This document shows, in pieces, positions 41,046 through 49,825 of a DNA stretch of 64,000 nt (its first letter is position 1; each line of letters begins with the position of its first letter). Under the pieces are notes generated by a model. The model had not been told where the DNA came from. It did no database searches and was given only the letters and a program-made list of their open reading frames with translations. Origin of the DNA: an uncultured bacterium (lineage in GTDB: Bacteria > Pseudomonadota > Gammaproteobacteria > Burkholderiales > Burkholderiaceae_C); the NCBI GenBank assembly GCA_903928495.1, contig CAIYQZ010000061.1:1-64000 (forward strand), read 5' to 3'. Position numbers and translations under genes: made by a program.

Positions 41046-42008
41046 TCAGTTGGCGGTTGACGGCATCAGGTAGTCCTGACTGATGCGGCCACCCAAGTCG
41101 TTGACGCGGTCGAGAAACTGCGTGAGGTACGCGTGCAGCCCGGTGGCCAGAATCTCGTCGATGCGGCCAAACTGCAGGTCTGACTTCAGTTTGCCTGCGC
41201 GGCGCAGGGTTTCGCTGCCATGGTCGCTGGCCACGAGGGTGAGGTTGTTGACCATTTCGTTCATGCTGGCAGCCAGGCTGCGTGGCATGTCGGGCCGCAG
41301 GATGAGCAACTCGGCCACACGCTCGGGCTTGATCACGTCGCGGTACACCTTGCGGTAAATCTCAAACGCGCTGACGCTGCGCAATATGGCACTCCAGTGA
41401 TAGAAGTCGTACTCCTGGTCCATCTCGCTGGCTGCACCGTAAAAGTCGCTTTCCACGGCGTGGAACTTCACGTCAAGCAAACGGGCGGTGTTGTCGGCCC
41501 GCTCCAGGAAGGTGCCCATGCGGTAGAAGTGGAAGGCCTCGTCCACCAGCATGGTGCCGATGGCCACGCCGCGTGACAGGTGCGAGCGGTGCTTGACCCA
41601 CTCGAAGAACGCGGCCGGGTCGCGCTCAAAATCCTTGGTCTTGAGGTAACTGGCCAATTTCAGCCAGGTGGCGTTTTGGGTTTCCCACACTTCGGTCGTC
41701 AGTGTGCCGCGCACGGCGCGGGCGTTTTCGCGGGCGGCCAGCAGGCAGCTGGCAATGCTGGATGGGTTGGCCTCGTCGCGCACCATGAAGTCCATCACAT
41801 TCTTGGGTGTGACGGCGCCGTACTTGGCCTTGTAGGCGGGCATGAGTTCGCTGATGGACAGCAGCCCTTCCCAACCCACCTGCGCCACGGCGGCGGACTG
41901 GGGCAGCAGGCTGGTCTGGTAGTTCACGTCCAGCATGCGGGCGGTGTTTTCGGCCCGCTCGGTGTAGCGGGACATCCAAAACAAATGGTCTGCGGTTCTG
42001 GAGAGCAT
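41046..42008 (-). CDS. Alpha-E domain protein
   Basis: A 320-residue all-helical protein of the alpha-E (DUF403) family. The start MLSRTADHLFWMSRYTERAE is the family hallmark, and a second related block (YRMGTFLERADNTARLLDVK) follows near residue 165. No enzyme motif is known. Comparative genomics predicts that alpha-E proteins work with circularly permuted ATP-grasp ligases and transglutaminases in peptide synthesis or protein modification. The two partners flank it here (46 and 112 bases away). The fused version at 49826 supports a physical complex. Confidence 0.92.
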   Translation of the reverse strand: MLSRTADHLFWMSRYTERAENTARMLDVNYQTSLLPQSAAVAQVGWEGLLSISELMPAYKAKYGAVTPKNVMDFMVRDEANPSSIASCLLAARENARAVRGTLTTEVWETQNATWLKLASYLKTKDFERDPAAFFEWVKHRSHLSRGVAIGTMLVDEAFHFYRMGTFLERADNTARLLDVKFHAVESDFYGAASEMDQEYDFYHWSAILRSVSAFEIYRKVYRDVIKPERVAELLILRPDMPRSLAASMNEMVNNLTLVASDHGSETLRRAGKLKSDLQFGRIDEILATGLHAYLTQFLDRVNDLGGRISQDYLMPSTAN

Positions 42009-42054
42009 CTGGCGCTTTCTGTACTTCGTTTGTTTGCTATTGTTTTTCTGAAAA

Positions 42055-43494
42055 TCAGGCTTCCAGAATCCAGGTGTCCTTGGTGCCGCCGCCCTGCGAG
42101 GAGTTGACCACCAGCGACCCTTCCTTCAGGGCCACACGGGTCAGGCCGCCAGGCACCATCTGCACCTCTTTGCCGCTGAGGACAAACGGGCGCAAGTCGA
42201 TGTGGCGTGGTGCAATGCCGCTTTGAACGTAGGTGGGACAGGTGGACAGGCTGAGCGTGGGCTGGGCGATGTAACCGCTGGGGTTGGCCTCCACGGCCTT
42301 GCGGAAGTCTTCGATTTCGGCCTTGGTAGAAGCTGGCCCCACCAGCATGCCGTAGCCGCCCGCACCGTGCACTTCCTTCACCACCAGGTCTTTCAGGTTG
42401 GCCAGGATGTACTTCAGCTCGTCGGCGTTGCGGCCCATGAAAGTGGGCACGTTGTTCAGGATGGGCTTTTCGCCCAGGTAGAACTCGATCATCTTCGGCA
42501 CATAAGGGTAGATGGACTTGTCGTCCGCCACCCCGGTGCCGATGGCGTTGCACAGCGTCACATTGCCGCTGCGGTACACGTCTAACAGGCCTGCACAACC
42601 CAGCGTGGAGGTGGGGCGGAAGGCCAGGGGGTCGAGGAAGTCGTCGTCCACGCGGCGGTAGATCACGTCCACCCGCTTGGGGCCGCGTGTGGTGCGCATG
42701 TAGACGAAGTTGTCTTTCACGAACAGGTCTTGCCCTTCCACCAGCTCAATGCCCATTTGCTGGGCCAGGAAGGCGTGCTCGAAGTAGGCACTGTTGTACA
42801 TGCCTGGGGTGAGCACCACCACCGTGGGCTCCGCCGTGGTGGCGGGGCTGACCGCCCGCAGGGTTTCCAGCAACAGGTCGGGGTAGTGGGCGACTGGCGC
42901 CACACGGTTTTCGGCAAACAGTTCGGGGAAGAGCCGCATCATCATCTTGCGGTCTTCCAGCATGTAGCTCACGCCGCTGGGCACACGCAGGTTGTCTTCC
43001 AGCACGTAGTACTCGCCGTTGCCTTGGGCATCGGGGGCACGCACGATGTCGATGCCGCTGATGTGGCTGTACACCCCACCGGGCACGTCCACACCCATCA
43101 TCTCCGGGCGGAACTGGGCGTTCTGGAAGATCTGCTCGGCTGGCACCACACCCGCCTTGATGATTTCCTGACCGTGGTACACGTCGTGAATGAAGCGGTT
43201 GAGCGCAGTGACACGCTGCACCAGCCCGGCCTCCATGCTTTTCCACTCATGGGCGGGAATGACGCGGGGAATCAGATCGAACGGAATCAAGCGTTCGGTA
43301 CCCGAGCCATCTTCGTCTTTTGCGCCATACACGGCGAAGGTGATGCCCACGCGCCGAAAGATCATTTCGGCCTCGGCCCGGCGCGACTGCATCACGTCTT
43401 CAGGCTGCCGAGACAGCCAGCGGGCATAGTTTTCGTAATGGGCCCGCACCTGCTCGGGCGAGGCGTTCATTTCATCGAACTTCTGGATTTGCAT
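42055..43494 (-). CDS. Circularly permuted ATP-grasp protein (type 2)
   Basis: A 479-residue predicted carboxylate-amine ligase distantly related to glutathionylspermidine synthase. Blocks are DLIPRVIPAHEWKSMEAGL, FRPEMMGVDVPGGVYSHISG, YVLEDNLRVPSGVSYMLEDR, VVVLTPGMYNSAYFEHAFLA and VVKEVHGAGGYGMLVGP; the last contains the glycine-rich ATP-binding loop. The ligand pair DN in EDNLRVPSG fits the Mg-binding site. The start at 43494 (MQIQKFDEMNASPEQ) lacks a strong ribosome-binding site. It heads the minus-strand set with alpha-E and transglutaminase. Substrate unknown. Confidence 0.92.
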   Translation of the reverse strand: MQIQKFDEMNASPEQVRAHYENYARWLSRQPEDVMQSRRAEAEMIFRRVGITFAVYGAKDEDGSGTERLIPFDLIPRVIPAHEWKSMEAGLVQRVTALNRFIHDVYHGQEIIKAGVVPAEQIFQNAQFRPEMMGVDVPGGVYSHISGIDIVRAPDAQGNGEYYVLEDNLRVPSGVSYMLEDRKMMMRLFPELFAENRVAPVAHYPDLLLETLRAVSPATTAEPTVVVLTPGMYNSAYFEHAFLAQQMGIELVEGQDLFVKDNFVYMRTTRGPKRVDVIYRRVDDDFLDPLAFRPTSTLGCAGLLDVYRSGNVTLCNAIGTGVADDKSIYPYVPKMIEFYLGEKPILNNVPTFMGRNADELKYILANLKDLVVKEVHGAGGYGMLVGPASTKAEIEDFRKAVEANPSGYIAQPTLSLSTCPTYVQSGIAPRHIDLRPFVLSGKEVQMVPGGLTRVALKEGSLVVNSSQGGGTKDTWILEA

Positions 43495-43594
43495 GTGCCA
43501 TGTTCCTGGGTGTGTGCGTCCCCTCAGCATAGCAATTACTGGGCCAAGTCACGTGCTTTTGCACCAAACACGTGCCAACACACCTTGACGCGGA

Positions 43595-46213
43595 TCAGTC
43601 GAGCGCCATCGAATCAGGGTCTGCCTCGCTGGCGATGACCGGCGTGGATGGACGCCAGTGCCAGTGCCGCGCAGCAGTCAGCCGCTGGCATGACACCTGT
43701 CCAGGCTGGTCACTGCGCCAGGTCGCCGCGCCGCACGACGGTGTGGTCACCCACGGCACACCCAGCGCGCGGTAGCGGGCCAGCACCTCGGAGGCAGGAT
43801 GGCCGTACCGGCTGCGGTAGCCCGCCTGCACCAGCACCCAGCGCGGTGCCACCGCCGCCACAAACGCAGCAGATGACGAGCTTTTGCTGCCGTGGTGCGG
43901 CGCCATCAGCACCGTGGCACGCAAGGCGTCCGGCTGGCGAGCCACCAACCGGGCTTCGTGGGCCGCATCCAGGTCGCCGGTCAGCAGGGCTGAACCGCTC
44001 CGCCCCGTTACCCGCACCACACACGACAGGTTGTTGGTCGAAGTGCGCTGCTCGTATTCAGCGGGCGTGGGGTGCAACACGTCAAAGCGCACACCGTCGT
44101 GCGTCCAGCTTTGCCCGGCTTCACAGCGGCTCCAGGGCCCGGTCCGGGCCTTCGCTCGCTGCAACAGGGCCGGATCGGTCCATCCGGTGGCCACGTCATC
44201 CGGGGCAAAGGACGCCCACACACGGCTGTGCGGGTGTGCCGCCAGCACCGCCGCAGCGCCACCGATGTGGTCGGCGTCGCTGTGGCTCAGCACCACATCG
44301 GCGGGCACATCGCCCCATGCCCGCATCAAGGGCAACAACACCCGCTGGCCTGCATCACCCAAAGGCCCAAACTGCGGGCCTGTGTCCACCAGCACACTGT
44401 TGCTGGCCGTGCGCACCAGCACGGCGCTGCCCTGGCCCACGTCGGCGGCCAACAGTTCGAATTCACCCTCGGTGGGCCGCTGCGGCACATGCAACAGGGC
44501 GGGCAACATCAGGGCCAGCCCGACACAGCGCCACGCCCAGGGCACACGCGACACCAGCACCCAACCCCCGGCAATGGCGGCGGCTGCCCACACCGCAGGT
44601 ACCGCAGGCAAGGACACGCTGGCCAGCGGCCATGCTGCCATCTGTTCCAGCACTTGAACCATGCCTTGCACGCCCCAGGCGGCAGGTGCCCATAAAACCG
44701 GCCACACAACAGCGGCCAAGCCCAGGGGAATGATGACAAACGTCACCCAGGGAATGGCCGCCAGGTTTGCCACCAGCCCCACCACCGACACCTGTCCAAA
44801 CAGCACCAGCGACAGCGGTGCCAGCGCCAGGCTGATGAGCCACTGCGTGCGCACCAGGTTGCCCACCGAAGCCCAAAGCCCTGCGCCCAGAAGCTGGCAG
44901 CGCTGGCCCCAGGGCAAGCCCCGCGCCCAGAACGACGGCGTGGCGGATACCGAGTGCTGCGCGCCAGCCTGCGCGCGAGACTCCCCAACCGCCAACAGCA
45001 CACCCACCGCAACAAAGCTCAACCAGAAGCCGGGCTGAAGGCCTGCCCACGGGTCCCAGATCAGCACCACGGCCAGTGCGGCACCGGCCACCGCATGCCA
45101 GGGCCAGCGCCGCCCCAGCAGCCGCAACGCCAATGCCACACCCAGCATCAAAACGGTTCGCTGTGCCGGTATGCCCCAACCTGAAAACACGGCGTAAGCC
45201 AGTGCCAGCGCACCCCCACCCCAGGCAGCCGCCACAGGTGCGGGACAGGCCAGCAACAGACGGCTGCCCCAGATGGGACTGATCCGTGGGGCCCACCGCC
45301 AGCCGCGCCCGACAGCCCACGTGGCCAACACGGCCCACAGCGTGATGTGCAAACCCGAGATGGACACCAGGTGCGCCACGCCAGTGGCGCGAAACACATC
45401 CCAGTCGCCCCGGTCAATGGCGGCCTGGTCACCCATCACCAATGCAGACAAAACACCGGCGAGGCGCCGATCAGACACGTGCTCTGCAATCTGACTGCGC
45501 ACCGATTCGCGCAGCGGCGCAATGCCCCAGCCGGCGGCCTCCAGCCGGCGTGCGGGCATGTCACCCTTGCCCAGGCGCACATAGCCGGTGGCGCCGATGC
45601 CCTGCTCCCACAGCCACAGTTCGCTGTCAAACCCGTGGGGATTGGCCAAGCCGTGGGGTTGCCTGAGGCGCACGGCCAACTGCCAGCGTTCGCCAGCGCG
45701 AGGGGCTGCGCTGTTAGCGCTGGCATACCAACCCAGCAACAGGCGCTCGGGCAGTTGGGCGGGTTGGCCAGTAGCGGCCACCACAGCGTGGCCCAGCGGC
45801 CGAGCCGAAAACCGCCAGCCGCCCGGGGTGGCCCGTGGCACATCGTCCACTTCCACCGTGGTGTGCACGGTGATACCCTCCAGCGACGGAGTCAGGATGT
45901 CGGCCTGACGGTCCAGCGCACGCCACCCGGCGCTGCCCCAGGCCAGCAGAGCCAGACCCAGAACGCACACCAGTGTCCGCAACCCGGCCCTTCCAGGGTG
46001 TTTCAGCCTCTGATTGAAGATAGCAACAAACCCAAAGCAGGCAAGCGACAGGGCACAAAAAAGCTTGTAAACGTCAGCGCCATACAACGAGGACTGCTGC
46101 CACAACATGGCGGTGCCCAGCCCCCACCCCAGGGGCCACGCCCACCACCACGGCAGAGGAACAGACCCGGCGTGGTGGCGCGCAACTTGCTTGCTGCCCT
46201 GCAAACCGTTCAC
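43595..46213 (-). CDS. comEC: DNA uptake channel protein ComEC/Rec2
   Basis: About 872 residues; the inner-membrane channel for single-stranded DNA in natural transformation. The N-terminal membrane part is followed by an OB-like segment (VHTTVEVDDVPRATPGGW). The competence domain has many helices and carries HLVSISGLHITLW and GWGIPAQRTVLML. The C-terminal metallo-beta-lactamase domain has VLSHSDADHIGGA and LMAPHHGSKSSSS. The start is uncertain: GTG at 46213 fits relatives best, but an ATG at 46255 would overlap the divergent gene's ATG within one CATG. It separates the two transglutaminase/ATP-grasp sets. Confidence 0.9.
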   Translation of the reverse strand: MNGLQGSKQVARHHAGSVPLPWWWAWPLGWGLGTAMLWQQSSLYGADVYKLFCALSLACFGFVAIFNQRLKHPGRAGLRTLVCVLGLALLAWGSAGWRALDRQADILTPSLEGITVHTTVEVDDVPRATPGGWRFSARPLGHAVVAATGQPAQLPERLLLGWYASANSAAPRAGERWQLAVRLRQPHGLANPHGFDSELWLWEQGIGATGYVRLGKGDMPARRLEAAGWGIAPLRESVRSQIAEHVSDRRLAGVLSALVMGDQAAIDRGDWDVFRATGVAHLVSISGLHITLWAVLATWAVGRGWRWAPRISPIWGSRLLLACPAPVAAAWGGGALALAYAVFSGWGIPAQRTVLMLGVALALRLLGRRWPWHAVAGAALAVVLIWDPWAGLQPGFWLSFVAVGVLLAVGESRAQAGAQHSVSATPSFWARGLPWGQRCQLLGAGLWASVGNLVRTQWLISLALAPLSLVLFGQVSVVGLVANLAAIPWVTFVIIPLGLAAVVWPVLWAPAAWGVQGMVQVLEQMAAWPLASVSLPAVPAVWAAAAIAGGWVLVSRVPWAWRCVGLALMLPALLHVPQRPTEGEFELLAADVGQGSAVLVRTASNSVLVDTGPQFGPLGDAGQRVLLPLMRAWGDVPADVVLSHSDADHIGGAAAVLAAHPHSRVWASFAPDDVATGWTDPALLQRAKARTGPWSRCEAGQSWTHDGVRFDVLHPTPAEYEQRTSTNNLSCVVRVTGRSGSALLTGDLDAAHEARLVARQPDALRATVLMAPHHGSKSSSSAAFVAAVAPRWVLVQAGYRSRYGHPASEVLARYRALGVPWVTTPSCGAATWRSDQPGQVSCQRLTAARHWHWRPSTPVIASEADPDSMALD

Positions 46214-46253
46214 ACTCCACCCATTCTTTTCTCCCCAGCCGAAAGTACCGCGC

Positions 46254-49200
46254 ATGGCCATCCACGTCGCACTCAATCACGTCACCCATTATCAATACGA
46301 CCGTTTGGTCAAGCTCGGGCCACAGGTGGTCCGGCTGCGCCCCGCCCCTCATAGTCGCACCAAGGTGTTGTCGTACAGCCAACGCATCGAGCCGGCCAAC
46401 CATTTCATCAACTGGCAGCAAGACCCGTTTGCCAACTACCAGGCCCGCCTGGTGTTCCCAGAGCCCACCCGAGAGTTCAAGGTCACCATCGACCTGGTGG
46501 TGGAAATGGCGGTGTACAACCCGTTCGACTTCTTCCTGGAGCCCAGCGCCGAGAAGTTCCCGTTCACCTATGCCAAAGAGCAGACGGCTGAACTGGCCCC
46601 GTACCTGGTCACAGAACCCAAAACCCCGCTGGTGACCGAGTACTTGAAAAAGGTCAACACCACCGAGCAGCGCACCATCGACTTCCTGGTGGGCATCAAT
46701 CAGCTGGTGCAAAAGGATGTGGGCTACACCATCCGCATGGAGCCCGGCGTTCAAACGCCTGAAGAAACGCTGACCAAAGGCACCGGTTCGTGCCGCGACT
46801 CGGGCTGGCTGCTTGTGCAGCTTCTGCGCCACTTGGGCCTGGCCGCACGCTTCGTTTCGGGCTACCTGATTCAACTCACGTCTGACGTGAAAGCGGTGGA
46901 CGGCCCCAACGGCCCCGAGAAAGACTTCACCGACCTGCACGCCTGGTGCGAGGTGTTTTTGCCCGGCGCAGGCTGGATTGGCCTGGACCCCACCAGCGGC
47001 CTGCTGGCCGGTGAAGGCCATGTGCCGCTGGCATGCACGCCTCAGCCATCGAGTGCGGCTCCGGTGGAAGGCGGTGTGGACAAGTGCGAGGTGACCTTTG
47101 CACACCACATGCAGGTCACGCGCATTTACGAATCGCCCCGCGTCACCCTGCCCTACACCGACGAGCAATGGGACAAAGTCGTGGCACTGGGCCACGACGT
47201 GGACAAACGCCTGGAGGCCGGTGACGTGCGCCTCACCATGGGTGGCGAGCCCACCTACGTGGCCACTGCCGACCGCGACGCCGCTGAATGGAACACCGAC
47301 GCCTTGGGCCCCACCAAACGCGGCTACGCCACGGAGCTGGTGCACCGCATGCGCGCCGAGTACGGCGACGGAGGCTTTTTGCACCTGGGCCAGGGCAAGT
47401 GGTACCCCGGCGAACAGTTGCCCCGCTGGGCCCTGTCCATCTTCTGGCGGGCCGATGGTCAGCCCCTTTGGCACAACCCCAACCTGTTTGCCGATGAACG
47501 CGACACTGCCAGCTACACATCTGAAGACGCACGCCGCTTCACGCAGGCATTGGCGCGCAAACTGGGCCTGAGCACCCAATACATCACCCCCGGCTACGAG
47601 GACACCTGGTACTACCTGTGGCGCGAGCGCAAGCTGCCGGTGAACGTTGACCCGTTTGACTCCAAGCTGGGCGACGAACTGGAGCGCGTGCGCCTGCGCC
47701 GTGTGTTCCAGCAAGGCCTGGAGGCCACCATTGGATACGTGCTGCCATTGCAAGCCAACTCACAAGGCACCTGGACTCAAAGCAACCCGCGCCTGGGCGG
47801 CACCATCTGGTCCACCGGACCATGGTTCTTCCGCGACGAGCGGATGTACCTCATCCCTGGCGATTCACCCATGGGTTACCGCCTGCCACTGGACTCCTTG
47901 CCCTGGGTATCGGCCGCCGACTACCCGTACCACATTGAGCAAGACCCCAGCACCCCGCGCGACGCGCTGCCAGAGGGCACTGCCCTGCGCCAGCAGTACG
48001 CCCCCCACCAGGTGGGTGGCGGGTTTGCCGAAGGCGGCACCGTGTCGCTGCAAAACACCAGCTACATCCCGGCGGACCCCTCGCAAGCGCCCCCGGCCAT
48101 GGCCTACAACGCCGACGGCCAGGGCAATGTGGCCGCACCCGGTCAGCCCACCAACGGCAAATACCCCCAACGCGGGGAATCGGCCGCCTGGCTGACGCGC
48201 ACGGCCCTATGCGTGGAAGCCCGCGACCCCCACCGCGCCAATGGCCCCAAGAGCGAAACCGACAACGGCGGCAAGAGCAGCCACCTGTATGTGTTCATGC
48301 CCCCCATGGCCCGCCTGGAGGACTACCTGGACCTGGTGGCCGCAGTGGAAGCCACCGCAGAAAAGCTGGGCATGAAAATCGTGCTGGAAGGCTACCCGCC
48401 CCCACGCGACCCGCGCCTGAAGATGCTGCAAGTCACGCCCGACCCTGGTGTGATCGAGGTGAACATTCACCCCGCGCACAACTGGGGCGAGCTGGTCGAG
48501 CACACCGAGTTCCTGTACGAAGCCGCGCACCAGACGCGCCTGTGCGCCGAAAAGTTCATGACCGATGGCCGCCACACAGGTACCGGCGGGGGCAACCACT
48601 TTGTGATGGGGGGTGCCACGCCCACCGACAGCCCTTTCTTGCGCCGCCCCGAGCTGCTGGGCAGCCTGGTGGCCTATTGGCACAACCACCCCAGCCTGAG
48701 CTATTTGTTCAGCGGTCTGTTCATCGGGCCCACCAGCCAGGCCCCCCGCGTGGACGAAGCCCGCAACGACCAGCTTTACGAGCTGGAAATTGCGCTGAAC
48801 CAAATCGATGCCAACCGGCAGACCTACGGCCAGGCCATGCCCCCATGGCTGGTGGACCGCACGCTGCGCAACATCCTGGTGGACGTGAGTGGCAACACCC
48901 ACCGCAGCGAGTTCTGCATCGACAAGCTGTATTCGCCCGACAGCAGCACTGGCCGCCTGGGTCTGCTGGAGCTGCGCGCGTTTGAAATGCCGCCCCACGC
49001 CCGCATGAGCATTGCCCAGCAACTGCTGCTGCGTGCACTGGTGGCCCGCTTCTGGGAAAACCCCTGGCGCGGCAAGCTGACCCGCTGGGGCACCGAGCTG
49101 CACGACCGATTCCTGCTGCCCACCTTTGTGCGCATGGACTTTGAAGACGTGCTGGCCGACCTGCGCCAGTGCGGCTTTGGCTTCGACATGAGCTGGTTCG

Positions 49201-49757
49201 AGCCCCACTTCGAATTCCGCTTCCCATTGGTGGGCCAGGTGGCCGCGCGTGGCATCGAGCTGACGCTGCGCAACGCGCTGGAGCCCTGGCACGTCATGGG
49301 CGAAGAAGGGGCCACGGGTGGCACGGTGCGCTATGTGGATTCGTCGCTGGAGCGGCTGGAAGTGCACGTGAGCGGCCTGAACGACAGTCGCTACGTGGTC
49401 ACCTGCAACGGCCGCGCCATGGCCTTGCAGCCCACCGGCACCGTGGGCCAGTTTGTGGCCGGTGTGCGCTACAAGGCGTGGAACCCGCCGTCCAGTCTGC
49501 ACCCCAGCATTGGCGCGCACGGCCCGCTGACGTTTGACATCGTGGACAACTGGATGCAGCGCAGCATGGGCGGCTGCCAATACCACGTAGTGCACCCCGG
49601 TGGCCGCAACTACGACAACTTCCCGGTGAACTCCTTCGAGGCAGAAAGCCGCCGCCTGGCGCGCTTTTTCCAGATGGGCCACACACCCGGCAAGATGAGC
49701 GTGGAGCCTGCCATCACCAACCGGGAGTTCCCGTTCACGCTCGATTTGCGCACCTGA
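46254..49757 (+). CDS. Giant transglutaminase-DUF2126 protein
   Basis: A 1167-residue cytoplasmic protein. The N-terminal transglutaminase begins MAIHVALNHVTHYQYDRLVK. Catalytic Cys is ~180 (GTGSCRDSGWLLVQLL), His ~230 (DLHAWCEVFLPG) and Asp ~246 (GWIGLDPTSGLLAG). The remaining ~830 residues are DUF2126 (TMGGEPTYVATADRDAAEWN, NPRLGGTIWSTGPWFF, VIEVNIHPAHNWGELVEHTE). The block VNIHPAHNW resembles ATP-grasp/GCS-like ligase metal sites, and DUF2126 has been proposed as an amidoligase; activity is unproven. The ATG at 46254 matches family starts. It heads the plus-strand set. Confidence 0.93.
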   Translation: MAIHVALNHVTHYQYDRLVKLGPQVVRLRPAPHSRTKVLSYSQRIEPANHFINWQQDPFANYQARLVFPEPTREFKVTIDLVVEMAVYNPFDFFLEPSAEKFPFTYAKEQTAELAPYLVTEPKTPLVTEYLKKVNTTEQRTIDFLVGINQLVQKDVGYTIRMEPGVQTPEETLTKGTGSCRDSGWLLVQLLRHLGLAARFVSGYLIQLTSDVKAVDGPNGPEKDFTDLHAWCEVFLPGAGWIGLDPTSGLLAGEGHVPLACTPQPSSAAPVEGGVDKCEVTFAHHMQVTRIYESPRVTLPYTDEQWDKVVALGHDVDKRLEAGDVRLTMGGEPTYVATADRDAAEWNTDALGPTKRGYATELVHRMRAEYGDGGFLHLGQGKWYPGEQLPRWALSIFWRADGQPLWHNPNLFADERDTASYTSEDARRFTQALARKLGLSTQYITPGYEDTWYYLWRERKLPVNVDPFDSKLGDELERVRLRRVFQQGLEATIGYVLPLQANSQGTWTQSNPRLGGTIWSTGPWFFRDERMYLIPGDSPMGYRLPLDSLPWVSAADYPYHIEQDPSTPRDALPEGTALRQQYAPHQVGGGFAEGGTVSLQNTSYIPADPSQAPPAMAYNADGQGNVAAPGQPTNGKYPQRGESAAWLTRTALCVEARDPHRANGPKSETDNGGKSSHLYVFMPPMARLEDYLDLVAAVEATAEKLGMKIVLEGYPPPRDPRLKMLQVTPDPGVIEVNIHPAHNWGELVEHTEFLYEAAHQTRLCAEKFMTDGRHTGTGGGNHFVMGGATPTDSPFLRRPELLGSLVAYWHNHPSLSYLFSGLFIGPTSQAPRVDEARNDQLYELEIALNQIDANRQTYGQAMPPWLVDRTLRNILVDVSGNTHRSEFCIDKLYSPDSSTGRLGLLELRAFEMPPHARMSIAQQLLLRALVARFWENPWRGKLTRWGTELHDRFLLPTFVRMDFEDVLADLRQCGFGFDMSWFEPHFEFRFPLVGQVAARGIELTLRNALEPWHVMGEEGATGGTVRYVDSSLERLEVHVSGLNDSRYVVTCNGRAMALQPTGTVGQFVAGVRYKAWNPPSSLHPSIGAHGPLTFDIVDNWMQRSMGGCQYHVVHPGGRNYDNFPVNSFEAESRRLARFFQMGHTPGKMSVEPAITNREFPFTLDLRT

Positions 49758-49771
49758 GCACGCCCAACCCG

Positions 49772-49806
49772 ACGCCTCACCACGGGTAAACCCTCGGGTG
49801 AGGCGT
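49772..49806 (+). other. Hairpin between the DUF2126 and ATP-grasp/alpha-E genes
   Basis: A 10-bp perfect stem (acgcctcacc / ggtgaggcgt) with a 15-base loop lies 20 bases before the GTG of the next gene. No T-run follows, so a processing or translational element is more likely than a terminator. Confidence 0.55.
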
Positions 49807-49825
49807 TCACGGCATACTCAATTTT

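Noticed and set aside
43648-46354. Several long plus-strand frames opposite comEC
   Set aside because: Pro/Ala/Arg-rich translations without domains, while the minus strand encodes recognisable ComEC domains.
46074-49682. Long minus-strand frames (559 and 491 codons) opposite the DUF2126 gene
   Set aside because: Antisense shadows: the plus strand carries a complete catalytic triad and conserved DUF2126 blocks.
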